Source of the DNA: Linum tenue
Lineage: Eukaryota > Streptophyta > Magnoliopsida > Malpighiales > Linaceae
DNA: 64,000 bases
Assembly (NCBI GenBank): GCA_946122785.1
Contig: CAMGYJ010000010.1
Span: 32,095,608-32,159,607 of the forward strand
Reading direction: 5' to 3'
Below are positions 11,781-27,854 of this stretch, one piece after another. Position 1 is the stretch's first letter. The number at the start of each line of letters is the position of its first letter. Under the pieces are notes generated by a model, which made no database searches, was not told where the DNA came from, and worked only from the letters and a program-made list of their open reading frames with translations. Position numbers and translations under genes: made by a program.

Positions 11781-12369
11781 TGGGGATTTGTTATATGATT
11801 GGGTAGGAAGGAATTAGGAAAAGGTTTGTATGGATGCACGATGGAGATGAGACAATTTCATATTTAGAAAACCCCCCGGTTTCTTATTCCAATATTTGGA
11901 ATTGTTGATTTGATACGATAAACTGCTCTTTCAGGCTTTCTGAATTTGCCTCCCACTAAGACAATGTTTTCAATTTTTTATTTGAAGAAAATTGTATATT
12001 TCACTTCTTAATTGACTACTAAGTATAGATAGGAGGAGTAGGAAAGTAATTAATAATTGTATTTGCTATCCAAAAATGGATTAGTGATAATTTGGATACA
12101 TTATTAATAATTTGGATATGATTTGGTGGATGAAATAGACAAAGATGATTTATTTTGCTTCCAAGTATCTAAACGCGTTCGCTTTCTTTATTTTGTTCCA
12201 ATAGTTAATTAGCAGGTGATTTGGTCGTTTTGGTTTTTTTGTCAAAAGTTCACTTGTAAAACAAAAGACAACCAGATATAGAAAAGTTACTTAGCTGGAA
12301 AAAACCAAGAAACAAAATCGAACCTCACAAACGAATGGAACTATGAAAGAGTTTTTTTCCCATCAATTA
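11781..12369. other. Upstream flank of the GUX-like gene, no gene seen
   Basis: AT-rich sequence with poly-A runs and no coding signal. It presumably includes the distal promoter of the minus-strand GUX-like gene. I could not recognise individual cis elements with confidence. Confidence 0.4.
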
Positions 12370-12726
12370 GGAAACCTTATTAGTTATTACGCCTACGACC
12401 AACAAACCGTTCAAATAAATCACGCAAAGCACAAATCTCTTCCAGCACCGTCTCACCCCGAGCATCATCAAGTTGCCTCTCCTAAACCTTCATGAGAACC
12501 ACATAAGCATCCGCTGCAAAAATCACTGAACGAAGACCCCTGAACAGGCACCACCGCATCGCATCTAGGAGGGCTAACAGCTCCACCATGAACACGATAG
12601 AAGCCACCGCCACCATACCTAACTGATCATGCACAACTCATCCTCCCGCCCCATGAGGTGGGTCGTAGTCCCACCATCCACAAATACTACCAACTCTCGC
12701 CAAGCGGAACAATCTGATTAGAACCC

Positions 12727-13002
12727 TGTTAGTAGTTAGTCAATTGTAATTTGGCCTTTAATCCTTGTGTTAGTAGTATTGATTAAGGTTAATTTCGTTT
12801 CCGTTTGGGCCTAGAGATAGGGTTGGTTCGGCTGGTATATATATGTTGTTAGCCGATATGTGTAACCTAAGGATTCTCCGTGGAATACAATTGACTCTGA
12901 GAGGTTGATCCTCTCTGTGGATTAGTCTCAACAATACGTTGAGGATACCACGTAAATCTCGGTGTTCTTGTTATTATTTGTTTCTCGTTATTCTGTTAAC
13001 CA
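12727..13002 (+). repeat. 5' LTR of copia element 1
   Basis: A 276-bp LTR from TGTTAGTAG to TTAACCA. It contains a TATA-like TATATATATG near 12836 and the CAATTGTAATTTGG start region shared with the 3' LTR. Confidence 0.9.
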
Positions 13003-13014
13003 TGGTATCAGAGC
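13003..13014 (+). other. Primer-binding site of copia element 1
   Basis: TGGTATCAGAGC directly follows the LTR. It is complementary to the 3' end of plant initiator tRNA-Met, the usual Ty1/copia primer. Confidence 0.9.
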
Positions 13015-13372
13015 CTATTCTCGAATCTTGGGCTTTGCTTTGCTGAAGCTTTGGCTTTCATTGTCGACCGCGTCCCTGTTCTTGCGGCCGAACGTTTTTT
13101 GGGTCCCCGTCCAAGTCTGTCTTCTGATTTGTGCGGCCTTGGTTTTTGGTGGCACTTCTTGTCTCGTTGCTGACTTTTGGGGATTGATATTTCTATCGTT
13201 GGAGTTTGTTATCTACTGCTTGCATGTGTTTGGCTTCCTTTGGCTTTTGAGGATTGATTTTGCTAGCTTTGGAATTTGATCTCTGTTGCTTGTGCCGCAT
13301 CCCAATTCTCCTTTGCCCTGGGTATTTTCAGACCTTTTTTTTGCTTCTTGTTCTCCTGGGTTGCTTCATTTT

Positions 13373-16300
13373 GGATGCATCGAAGCTTGACACGGTTGCA
13401 GTTCGGTTTAATGACAAAAACTTTGCCCTTTGGGAGATGCAACTCCGCCTTTTTGTTCAGGGGCACCGACCTTTATGGACTTCTTGATGGAACCTTGGCC
13501 AAGCTTTCTACTGATGCTCCGGCCAAGGATAGGGAGGATTGGGAGGTTCATAATGCTCAAGTTATGGTGTGTATCTTGTCTTCTGTTGAACCCTCAATTG
13601 TGCTTAGCTTACATGGTTTTACCTCTGCCAATGCCATGTGGAATCATCTTGTTGCTGTTCACTCCCAGCCCAACCCTTCTCTCAAATATGAAGTGGAGCT
13701 CGACTTAGCTCGTCTCCATCAGGGCAATATGGATGTTCGGACGTATTATCATGCAGCAGTGAACTTGTGGACCGAGCTTGATCAGTTGACCACGTCTCTA
13801 GCTCTCATATGATGCAGTATTTAATGAAGTTGCAGGGTGATTTTGAAGGGATCCGGGCTTCCTTGCTTCATCGCAACGTCACCAAGATTGAGGATGTCCT
13901 TGGGGAGCATGTACGTGAGGAGACTAGGCTCCGCAGTCAAGCAAAGCTTGACGTTCATCAGTCGGCCGATTCTGGGTCCGCCTTCTCGGTCTCCAAGGAC
14001 TCCTCGAGTAAACCTGCCTCATCAGACCAGTCTGTCTTTGCTGTTGGCTCGGATAAGCCTCATTTTCATCGTACCCCCTTTGGAGAGATTGTTTGCTTCT
14101 TCTGCAAGGAACTGTGACATATTCATAATCGTTGTCTGAAGCGCAACGTTTGAAACTACTGCAAGGAGTCTGGCCACAAGATTGGTGATTGCCCGATCCT
14201 AGCTAAGCGTGACCGGTCTCGCGGTGCTAGTCCTTCTGGTTCCTCCGGCTCCTCTCGCCAGCCACTACTGGCCAGGCGTACGCAACCACAGCTCTCCATG
14301 CCGTCTTGACCTCGACCTCTTCCTCCCCTGGAGTCCCGGCGGAGTTCATTCCCTAACCTGTTCAGAAGGCAAGCAAAGAGGCCTTGCCTACCGCTCTTGG
14401 TTCTGTTATTACTGCGGGCATGTCTACTCTTTCTCCTGCTTCTTGGCATCTTGACTCTGCAGCGTTTAATCATATGACCGGGTCTCATCTGTTATTTCGT
14501 TCTCTACGGCCACATTCTTCTATTATGTTACAAGTTGCGAATGGTTCTTGTTTACCGGCTCAGGGAATTGGTGATATTGCTCAGAAACGGTTGTGTCTTT
14601 CTGATACCTTATATGTGCCTCATCTCGTCCCTAGTCTCATGTCAGTAGGACACTTGACTGACGAGGGCTATTGTATAATCTTTGATGCACGTGGTTGTGT
14701 GATGCAGGACATGAGAACGGGGAAGGAGAGAGGCCGCGGGACTAAGGTGGGTCGTGTGTTCCCCCTCGACAGCTAAACAGGGTCTTTGGTAGCTACGGAT
14801 TCTGGTGGTGATGTGGGTGATTTGTGCTCGGCTCTAGTTTGTGATCCTGTGGGGAGGGCGAGTAATACATTTGGTTTTAGTTTTTATGTTAAAGTTTCCA
14901 ATTGGGATTTGTGGCATCGTCGGCTAGGCCACCCGAATAATGCACGTTTACATGAGATGTTTAAAAACAAGTTATTGTCGGGTAGTTCGATTTCGGATTC
15001 TCGTGATTGTGTGCATTGCATTGAGGCTAAGCTGTCTCAACAATCGTTTACGTCCAGTTCCACTGATTATTCTGATCCCTTTGACTTGGTTCATACTGAT
15101 TCGTGGGGACCTTCTCCTGTGACTTCTCATGTTGGCTTTCATTACTTTGCCCTCTTTGTTGATCATGTCACGAGATTTACCTAGGTTTACTTTCTGCGCC
15201 ACAAGTCCGATTTGCTTTCAGTGCCTAGGAGTTTTTGCAAATGGTGAAAACCCAATTTGGGAGACGGGTTAAAAAATTTCGATCTGATCCGGGGTGTGAA
15301 TTCATATATGGTCCATTACAGGCTGTGTTTAGAGAGTTGGGCATTTTACCACACCAGTCTCGTCCTGGAGTTTCTCAACAGAACGGGCTGGTTGAGCGTG
15401 AAAATCGCCATGTTTTAGAACTCACTCGAGCTCTCCTTTTTCAGTCCTGTGTTCCTAATGGTTTTTGGGTAGAAGCAGTTCATATGGTAGTACATCTTAT
15501 TAATCGACAAGTAACTCCGGTTCTTGATAACCGTAGTCCGTATGAAGCATTGTTTGGGAGAAACCTGATTATCAAAGTCTACGAGTGTTTGGTTGTGTTT
15601 GCTATGTCCTGTTACCCCGCCGTGAACGTCATAAACTTGCTCCTAAAGCATCTAAGTGTGTTTATTGGTTACAGTGATAAACACAAAGGTTATGTTTGCT
15701 ATGATGTGGCAAATCAGCGCGTTCGTATCTCATGTAACGTAGATTTTCTTGAGCACATATCCTACTATGGATCGGTTGATCAGCCGTCTCAATCTGATCT
15801 TGAGTTTCTTAGTCCTTTGCCTGATATTCCTTCTTGTGATGCTATTGGTGGTGATCTTCCTGATCCTCCATCACCACAACATGAGACGTCTTCCCTTCCT
15901 TATGATTGGTCAGCATCTTCCCCAAGCTCGGCCACGCACCATACCTCCTAGCTCTCGACCCCATCTCATGCCACTACCGTTCAACAGTCCTCTTCTTCCT
16001 CGGGTGAAGTGTCTCCGCCTGCTCTTGCTCAGTCTCCTGTCCATGAGGACGTTGCTCCTCCACTTCGTCGTTCCCTGCGTGCAACCAAGGGTGTCCCACT
16101 TCCTCACATGTCGGACTTTGTTGCATTTTCTACTCCTCACATCCCTATTCCAACCACGTTTAAACAAGCCAGTGGGCATCCAGAATGGGATAATACTATG
16201 AATGTTGAAATTCATGCTCTTGAAGCTAATCATACATGGGATGTCGTGGATCGCCCTCCTACTACGCCTGTTATTGGTTCAAAGTGGGTATATAATGTCA

Positions 16301-17686
16301 AACTACATCCAGATGGTTCTCTTGAGCGGTTTAAGGCCCGGGTTGTTGCCTAAGGTTTTAGGCAGGAATACGGGATTGCTTACGAAGAAACTTTTGCTCC
16401 AGTAGCCAAAATGCAGACTGTTCGTACTTTGTTTGTTGTTGCTGCCATGCGAGGGTGGCCACTGCAGCAGGTTGATGTGAAGAATGCTTTTTTCCATGGG
16501 ATCTTAAGAAAACTATTTATATGGAATGCCCTCCGGGTTACTTGCTTGGCGACAAATCTAAGGTATGTCTGCTTCGCCGCTCCCTCTATGGCCTTAAGCA
16601 GGCTCCCCGTGCTTGGTTTGAAATATTCCATGATACGATTCTGTCAGCGGGTTTTGTTCAGAGTAATACTGATCCATCCTTGTTCCTACAACGCGCAGTC
16701 TCTGGGATTACTGTGTTACTCATTTATGTTGATGATATGTTGGTGAGTAGTGATGATATTGATGGCATTCAGTCTCTTACCAGTACTCTGTGTGCATCCT
16801 TTAATCTTAAAGAGCTCGAGGATGTCTCTTACTTTCTCGGTCTTGAGGTTCACCGGACTCCTGCAGGTTTACTGGTCAGTCAACAGAAGTACATTATTGA
16901 TTTGCTTGAGACTGCTCATATGGATGGTTGTGAACCATGTGCTACTCTGATGGAGCAGAATTTGAAGTTACGGCAGACAGATGAAGACTTGCTTCCTGAT
17001 GGTTCGTCTTATCGCATTCTTGTTGGGAGTTTGATCTATCTTACCCATACTCGACCGGATATTTCATACGCTGTTCAGGAAGTTAGTCAGTTCATGGCTG
17101 CCCCCCGTACTACTCACGTGGTAGCTGTCACCAGGATCCTTCGGTATCTTCGTGGTACTTCTGATGTGGGCTTGTTCTTTCCCTCGTTTGGGGATGCGGT
17201 TATCGAGGCTTATGCGGATGCTGATTATGTTGGATGTCTTGATACTCGTCGCTCTACTTCTGGCTGGTGTATCCGGATTGGATCTTCTTTTGTATCTTGG
17301 CGGTGTAAGAAACAGGAGCGGGTGTCCAAGTCTTCCACTGAAGCTGAGTATCGGTCTATGTCTGAGGTCACTTCTGAGCTCGTCTGGCTTCAGCGCTTAA
17401 AGTCTGAACTTGGTATGCCGTGTGTTGTTCCTATGCGCTTGTATGCTGATAATACGAGTGCTATTCGTATTGCTACGAATCCAGTTCTGCATGATCGCAC
17501 GAAGCATATTGAAGTTTCCATGTTCACTATATTCGACAGCTGGTGTCTGAAGGGGTGACTGCATTATCGTATATTACTTCTGAGGAACAAACTGCAGACC
17601 TGCTCACCAAGGCAATTGCGTCTTCTCGGCACTGGTTTCTTGCATACAAATTGATGTTACGTAAGCACCATCAATTTGAGGGAGGA
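13373..17686 (+). pseudogene. Copia gag-pol, frameshifted and with stops
   Basis: The gag part (from about 13373) changes frame near 13460 and again near 13812. A zinc-knuckle-like NYCKESGHKIGDC follows a TGA near 14150. Protease begins WHLDSAAFNHMTG near 14445; a DSA variant of DSG is common in some copia lineages. Integrase has WDLWHRRLGHP and later SDPGCEF plus GVSQQNGLVERENRH, with a stop at 15182-15184. RT includes GSKWVYNVKL (stop near 16351), a shift near 16520 and an intact YVDDML near 16730. RNase H runs from about 17206 (AYADADYVGC) through SSTEAEYR and DRTKHIE, with a late shift near 17515. At least seven lesions make it non-autonomous. Confidence 0.9.
17674..17686 (+). other. Polypurine tract of copia element 1
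   Basis: The purine-rich stretch GAGGGAGGA immediately precedes the 3' LTR, as expected for plus-strand priming. Confidence 0.75.
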
Positions 17687-17965
17687 TGTTAGTAGTTAGG
17701 GTAGTCAATTGTAATTTGGCCTTTAATCCTTGTGTTAGTAGTATTGGTTAAGGTTAATTCCGTTTCCGTTTGGGCCTAAAGATAGGGTTGGTTCGGTTGG
17801 TATATATGTTGTTAGCCGATATGTGTAACCTAAGGATTCTTGGTGGAATACAATTGACTCTGAGAGGTTGCTCCTCTCCGTCAATTAGTCTCAACAATAC
17901 GTTGAGGATACCACGTAAATCTCGGTGTTCTTGTTATTATCTGTTTCTCGTTATTCTGTTCAACA
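17687..17965 (+). repeat. 3' LTR of copia element 1
   Basis: A 279-bp LTR ending GTTCAACA and followed by AACCC. Relative to the 5' LTR it has an extra GGGTA near its start, lacks one AT repeat in the TATA region, and shows scattered substitutions. Confidence 0.9.
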
Positions 17966-18292
17966 AACCCAGAGGCCCCATCGAAGCCGGCATTCCTTGA
18001 GGAGCCAGAGTGCCAGGTACCACATCCCATTCAGCAACCTTCACGCAAAACTAAGCCAACAAAACCAAAATAGTATATTGGATGATGACAAACACCACCC
18101 AATTTTGCACCCGCCAAATGCGCAAGACCAGAGCCACAATCTGCATCAGAACAGACTGGTCCTAATCTTTTCGCTCAAGCAACCTGCGGTAGAATAAACT
18201 CATATGGCCTTGGGCCAGACCATCTCTAACTGAAGCTAAACCAGCCTCATCCCAAAGTTCTACCGGCAAACAGACAAGGGCACAAGGCACAA

Positions 18293-18312
18293 CCCCCCCC
18301 CCCCCCCCCCCC
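18293..18312. repeat. Homopolymer of 20 cytosines
   Basis: Twenty consecutive C bases followed by a CACACACCCC tail, inside the LINE-like relic. Such tracts are assembly-error prone and may hide the true length. Confidence 0.95.
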
Positions 18313-18432
18313 ACACACCCCGACCACGGTCCCAAGGCAAAACATGTCCTTAAGAACGAGCTCAAGCTTCTTTCTGAGCTCCACCGACAAATGATATCCA
18401 GATTTTAATAGTATGCACCCTAGAGACTTCAC

Positions 18433-19344
18433 CCGTCCATACCAGACGATGAGGAATAGGAGAAGTCGATAAAGGGATAGCCCTTATGGCACATACGATT
18501 TTCTCCTAAAAAAGCTTACGCAAACACTCCAGCCGCCAGGATGGACCAAAGAAGCCATCGAGCCCTGAACCTAGACAATCCCCTGACCAGGAACCGGAAG
18601 CATAAGATGCAAGGCTAATACCCAATTATCCAAAAGCACAATCACTTGAGTCTCGAATGAGCCCTTCGAAGTGCCACAACGAATAAGGATGACGATTTTG
18701 ACCTGACTTGTTTTATCCGATATGTTTGACTTGTTTTGGGCGGGTAATATTCGTCCTTATGCAGGACAAGACAAGAATGTGTACTTTACTCACCTGATTT
18801 TTGAATTTTCTTAATTATATATAATTTTACTCAAATTACTTAGAATTTAAGTTAACTACACGAAAACCTCATTCTCTTTAAGAATAACTATATTTATCAT
18901 GTCATAGTTTGTTTTTCAAATTTTTAATGAGAAAAATGAATTTCCAAATATTTTCTATTAAAATATATACTTGTATGGATCGACCTACCCCATCACTTAC
19001 CACAAAATATTTGACCTGCCACGGGGCTATATACTAACTTACTTGTGTTACAAGTTACAACAATCGTTTTTCTTCAATGGAAGCACCTTCCATCTCGAAC
19101 TCGAATATGTTGAGTTGCCCCTTCTTTTCTGCACCAGAGAATATATACCTACCCATACCCATCTATCCATCTATCTTTTATACCTTCTAAGTCCCCAAAA
19201 GATTGTTTCAAAGTATTTTACAAGGAGGGACGGATGTAAGGGACAGCTTGGCCTGAAAGCAAAGCATAGTAAACAAACATCAGGCTTCAGAAACCACCAC
19301 TCTCCCCTCCTATTACTTACTAACTACAAATCCAGTTCTTCGAT
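18433..19344. other. Intergenic region upstream of the cyclin gene
   Basis: No gene is supported. The part from about 18690 to 19030 has GGCGGGTAATATTCG-like and CCTGCCACGGGG-like phrases reminiscent of eroded hAT elements. The last 200 bases are the likely promoter and 5'UTR of the cyclin. A TTTTATACC near 19176 is a weak TATA candidate. Confidence 0.35.
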
Positions 19345-19944
19345 ATGGAAACCTGGGCAAGTCAACACTCCGGCCCCAGCGCCACACAAGATTCAGGAAC
19401 GCCTCGACTCGTGTGGCTTCTCGCCTCCGCTGTGGAGACAATTGTCCAGCAGAACGAGAGGGTAATCCTTCTTGCCAGGGGTTCGAGAAAGAAAGACGAA
19501 GTCACCATCTTCCACGGATCAAAATCGCCAACACTGACCATCAGGCAGTACCTGGAGCGCGTGTTCAAGTACGCGAAATGCAGCACGTCTTGCTTCGTTG
19601 TTGCATACATCTACCTGGAGAGATATCTGCAGAGAAGAAGGGGCAATCGGCTGACTCTACTGAACGTCCATCGACTTCTGATCACCAGCATCCTGGTGGC
19701 CGCCAAGTTCATGGATGACGAGTAAGTCTGATCGAGCGAGCTTGTTCATACGTGTCAAATAGCAGTCAGTCCGTGGTTTGTGGTTTTGATCTTGATCTGC
19801 AGGTGTTACAGCAATGGCTACTATGCGAAAGTGGGAGGAGTCAGCACAGCAGAATTGAACAAAATGGAGTTGGAGTTCTTGTTCCACCTGGAGTTCAGAC
19901 TCAATGTCACAGTGGAATGTTACAGGAGCTACGCTGTAGGTTAG
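19345..19944 (+). CDS. P/U-type (PREG-like) cyclin, short C-terminus
   Basis: Exon 1 is 19345-19721 and exon 2 is 19803-19944. The intron opens GTAAGT and closes CTGCAG, for 172 residues. The protein has the cyclin-box features of plant U/P cyclins: VTIFHGSKSPTLTIRQYLERVFKYAKCS, CFVVAYIYLERYL, LTLLNVHRLLITSILVAAKFMDDE and YYAKVGGVSTAELNKMELEFL. These bind CDKA-type kinases and in some cases link phosphate or sugar signals to division. Oddity: the frame ends soon after VECYRSYAVG. The next frame carries LEREKSGRRYYKIEQPFHP to a TAG at 19998-20000, which looks like the normal family tail. A 2-nt offset therefore separates body and tail. It is either a mildly truncated functional cyclin, a young pseudogene, or a sequence error. 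Confidence 0.8.
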
Positions 19945-20045
19945 AGAGGGAAAAAAGTGGAAGAAGATATTACAAGATAGAACAGCCGTTTCATCCCTAG
20001 AAAAGCTGAGAGCAGAGCATTTGGCTGTGCTTTTGAACAAATCAT

Positions 20046-20390
20046 CTTCTTAAAAACCCCTTGTGCACATAACCAGCAACCACTGCTGTCCATTTTGCAC
20101 AAAACCAGCACCCATTGCTGTCCAAGAAACAATGTTTCTAGCACCCATTAGACTGAACAATTTCTGGTTCTGCATACTGATTATATCGCCAGCCTGGGCA
20201 TACATGGAAACTAAAGAACTCTGTACAAAAACATCTACATCAAACCCACTTTTAACAATGTTGCAGTGAACTTTAGTCCCTTCCCGTAGCGCAGATGTAC
20301 CTGCAGATGACCTAATCACAAAAGGGAAAGTATAGTGGTCTGGTAGCAACCTACTATAGTGCATGCTTCTGTAAAGAATTATAGCCTTAT
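20046..20390 (-). pseudogene. Pentatricopeptide repeat (PPR) gene fragment
   Basis: The minus strand reads a PPR-like segment: SRLLPDHYTFPFVIRSSAG, LREGTKVHCNIVKSGFDVDV, VQSSLVSMYAQAGDI, then ARNIVSWTAMGAGFVQNGQ. This is about three repeats of the PLS-type pattern seen in organelle RNA-editing factors. There is no start methionine in context, no downstream repeats and no C-terminal E or DYW domain, so it is a dead fragment. It lies tail to tail with the cyclin gene. Confidence 0.7.
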
Positions 20391-21414
20391 GTCAAGGACC
20401 CACATTGGCATAACCACTGATCAACTTATTCCAAACCAAAAACATCCTTTTGATGCACTCTATCAAATAGGGTTTGAGCATAGTTCATGGTTAGAGATAG
20501 GTCGCAAGCCAAGGCAACTAATTTTGTAGACAGCAGCAGATCGAAGTGAGATCCCCCTCGTGAGAATCAGAGCCTGGATGCATTTATGATGCCACAGAGA
20601 TGAACAAGAAACCAATAGTTGATGGAGAGGGGAGATGGAGCGGTAGTTAGCATTATTGTAGGGAATTGAAGAGGTGGTGATCACCAAGGTAAACAGTTCA
20701 ATCCTTTTTGATAGTGCTTCGATGGCACTGGGCTAACATCAAATTCTATCCCAAGTCCAGACACTTCTCCAATGAACCAACTGGGGATCCCAAAGGGCAA
20801 ACAAATTTAGCAATACAAATGTTATTCACATAAGCATTTGATCAAGCAGTTGGAGTGCATACCTTCCCCTCACAAAAGATATCTTACGCGACGAGAGATT
20901 TAACGTGAAACCCGTCCTAGACGGCCTGGTATAGATGAGCTCCAATGGGGGTGAAAAAATTTGGGTTGCAGATCCACCGCGAGGGTGGGAAGCCTTAACC
21001 GGGTGTGTGGTAACAAGAAGGACCGTAGTCCATTCCCGACCCTGTCAGGGGAGATGCCAACCATCTCTCCTTTCTACGAACACAAGTCATATATCAACCA
21101 CTAAAGACTCTAAACAGAAAATTCTTAGACAGATTTTGCGATGTGGTACAGATGAAAACTTTAAGTGGTTAATTACGTGATGGTCACTAAATGACATGTT
21201 GGGTGCTAAGTGCCAACAAATCTATCACTGAGCTTTGACATATCAATCTGGACGATCATGAGTTCATGACAAAATAAGATTTTGACTACAAAAGCTTCGT
21301 AGCGGTGGTTATATTTGGACATTTGGTCAGTGTAGTTTGATTAGAAACTATATTGTTTATGTAAATTGCGTGAGATTGGTATAGCTTGTTGATACATGAA
21401 CAAAGATTACATGA
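20391..21414. other. Intergenic sequence between PPR fragment and cyclin copy
   Basis: No gene or clear transposon end is recognised. Short reading frames here (for example 20463-20687 minus and 20935-21180 plus) have no visible domains. Confidence 0.4.
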
Positions 21415-21740
21415 GCTTCAGATCACCACCATCGTGGTGGCCACACAGTTCATGGACGACAAGTAAGCCTGATTGAGCGAATTTGTATATGCTTGGCAGA
21501 TGCAAGTTCTCGTGGTTTTGCTCTTGCTCTGTATGTGTTACAGCAATGGTACTATGCAAAAGAGGGCACATCAGAATTGAACTTGGAGATTGAGTTGTTC
21601 CGCCCAGGTTTCAGACTCTTGAGTGTTACAGGAGCCGAGCTGGTGCTGTGAACTTGTGAGGAAAGTGGGCGACGAGATTACCAGATTGACTCGCCATTTC
21701 GTCGCTAGAAAAGCTGAGCGAAGAATTTCAAGTGCTAAGT
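21415..21740 (+). pseudogene. Partial degenerate copy of the neighbouring cyclin gene
   Basis: The segment repeats the 3' end of cyclin exon 1 (ATCGTGGTGGCCACACAGTT then ATGGACGAC), the intron start GTAAGCCTGATTGAGCGA, and exon 2 (TGTTACAGCAATGGTACTATG onward to CGCCATTTCGTCGCTAG). It lacks the first exon body and has several small deletions and stops. The 3' tail frame resembles the shifted frame of the intact copy. This is a local segmental duplication about 1.7 kb downstream. Confidence 0.8.
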
Positions 21741-21758
21741 TACATTACCAGTTCCTAC

Positions 21759-21761
<3 letters not shown>

Positions 21762-21812
<51 letters not shown>
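21762..21812. repeat. (GA)n microsatellite
   Basis: About 25 uninterrupted GA units directly follow the cyclin pseudocopy. Confidence 0.95.
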
Positions 21813-21814
<2 letters not shown>

Positions 21815-22111
21815 GATGCTACAAAATTTCTTTACTTATTGCACAAACCCTGCTCAAGAGCGCAACAGATGGATGATACAAATCCTCTGTCAAATTCAAA
21901 GACTACTGAAACTCTATTCCACTGGACTTTTTTTGCATAATAAGGTCGTCGATGGAAGACATTGATAAACAGGAATATACTAACTAATCCTACAGTCGAA
22001 ATACAACTCCCAAGTGAAAACTACCCAAGCAATAACATCCAATTGGGTGATGTTTGCTTTCTAAATCCCCATCCTTACCCAAAAGGGATATGGTTGCTGA
22101 TTCAACCCCTT

Positions 22112-27040
<4,929 letters not shown>

Positions 27041-27084
27041 CTGAAGCTCTGTCTAGAACCGAAACAACACAAACGATTGTGCAG

Positions 27085-27093
27085 AAACCCTAA
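27085..27093 (-). promoter_or_regulatory. Telo-box-like element in the Miro 5' region
   Basis: AAACCCTAA (plus strand) lies about 45 bp upstream of the Miro start codon. Such telo-boxes are common near start sites of plant housekeeping and mitochondria-related genes. The functional role is inferred only. Confidence 0.4.
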
Positions 27094-27854
27094 GCGATCG
27101 GAAGGCGAGCGAGAGGGAGAAGAAGAGTCGGGTGGGGGCGTGAAAACAGCAAAGCAGCTGAGAGGAAATCCAAATGGGCAGATGAGTGGGAATATGGAGT
27201 AGGCGGCAAGAATTGCCCTAAGGGAAGGAAAAGGGCATAAGCGTAAACTCCACGCCCGCTTTTTTTCTTTTTGTTGTTCTGGTTTGGGCTTTGGAACTTT
27301 CCTGACTGGCAAATGGGTTAATCTATCATATTATGGCTCGTAGTCATAGAGCGTTAGGATTAGAGTCGGTAAAAATATCCGTAGATATCCGCTAGAATTC
27401 GAGCTAAACGGTTAGTGTAAAACCAGAATTCGGAATATTTTTAGTGGGTATGGGTTAAACCCGAACCCGAATATTGCGCGTAAAGGGTGGACTTGGTTTT
27501 CGCACTATCCAACCCGAATTCGTCCGATTATACACATGCACATGTATTTTGTATAGAACATTATTATTTTTCTCTAACATATTTTTTATTTAGCATATAA
27601 ATATAACATTTTTATGCAATTGTGTTGCTTTAATTAATTTTCTTAATTCTAGTGATTTATTGTTGTGTTTTTCCTCTTATATAATGTGAGAATACGTGTG
27701 AATGTTAACAGATTTGTTGGAGTTATAAAGAGAATTTATTACTCATTGATATCATAGATACCCGAAACCCGAACCGAATTAGATCCGATCCTTAAACCCT
27801 ATTCCTTAAGGAAGATCTTAAACCCTTTCCAACCAAGAGGAGAAGGAAATTACT

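Larger units (their letters stand above)
12727..17965 (+). mobile_element. Ty1/copia LTR retrotransposon, complete boundaries, decayed coding
   Basis: Two LTRs (12727-13002 and 17687-17965) start TGTTAGTAG and end CA. Both are flanked by the same 5-bp target duplication AACCC (12722-12726 and 17966-17970). A tRNA-Met-type primer site and a purine tract sit at the expected places. Domain order is gag, protease, integrase, RT, RNase H, which defines Ty1/copia. The LTRs differ by several substitutions and small indels, so the insertion is not very recent. Confidence 0.95.
12370..18432 (-). pseudogene. LINE-like / RNase H-type relic, split by a copia insertion
   Basis: On the minus strand, 18432-17971 translates in broken frames to segments such as VELWDEAGLASVRDG and VALVLRIWRVQNWVVF. 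The second resembles the zf-RVT to W-x-x-W-K-A-R-N region at the end of plant LINE ORF2 proteins. The continuation at 12720-12370 gives VFVDGG plus a degraded RVT_3-like stretch ending near DLFERFVGRRRN. Stops and frame changes are frequent. The two parts are contiguous once the copia element and one target-duplication copy are removed. An alternative is a host-like RNase H pseudogene. Confidence is moderate to low. Confidence 0.4.

Noticed and set aside
13003..13014. tRNA-like phrase TGGTATCAGAGC
   Set aside because: It is the retrotransposon primer-binding site. No tRNA gene cloverleaf surrounds it. The same holds for 44405-44416.
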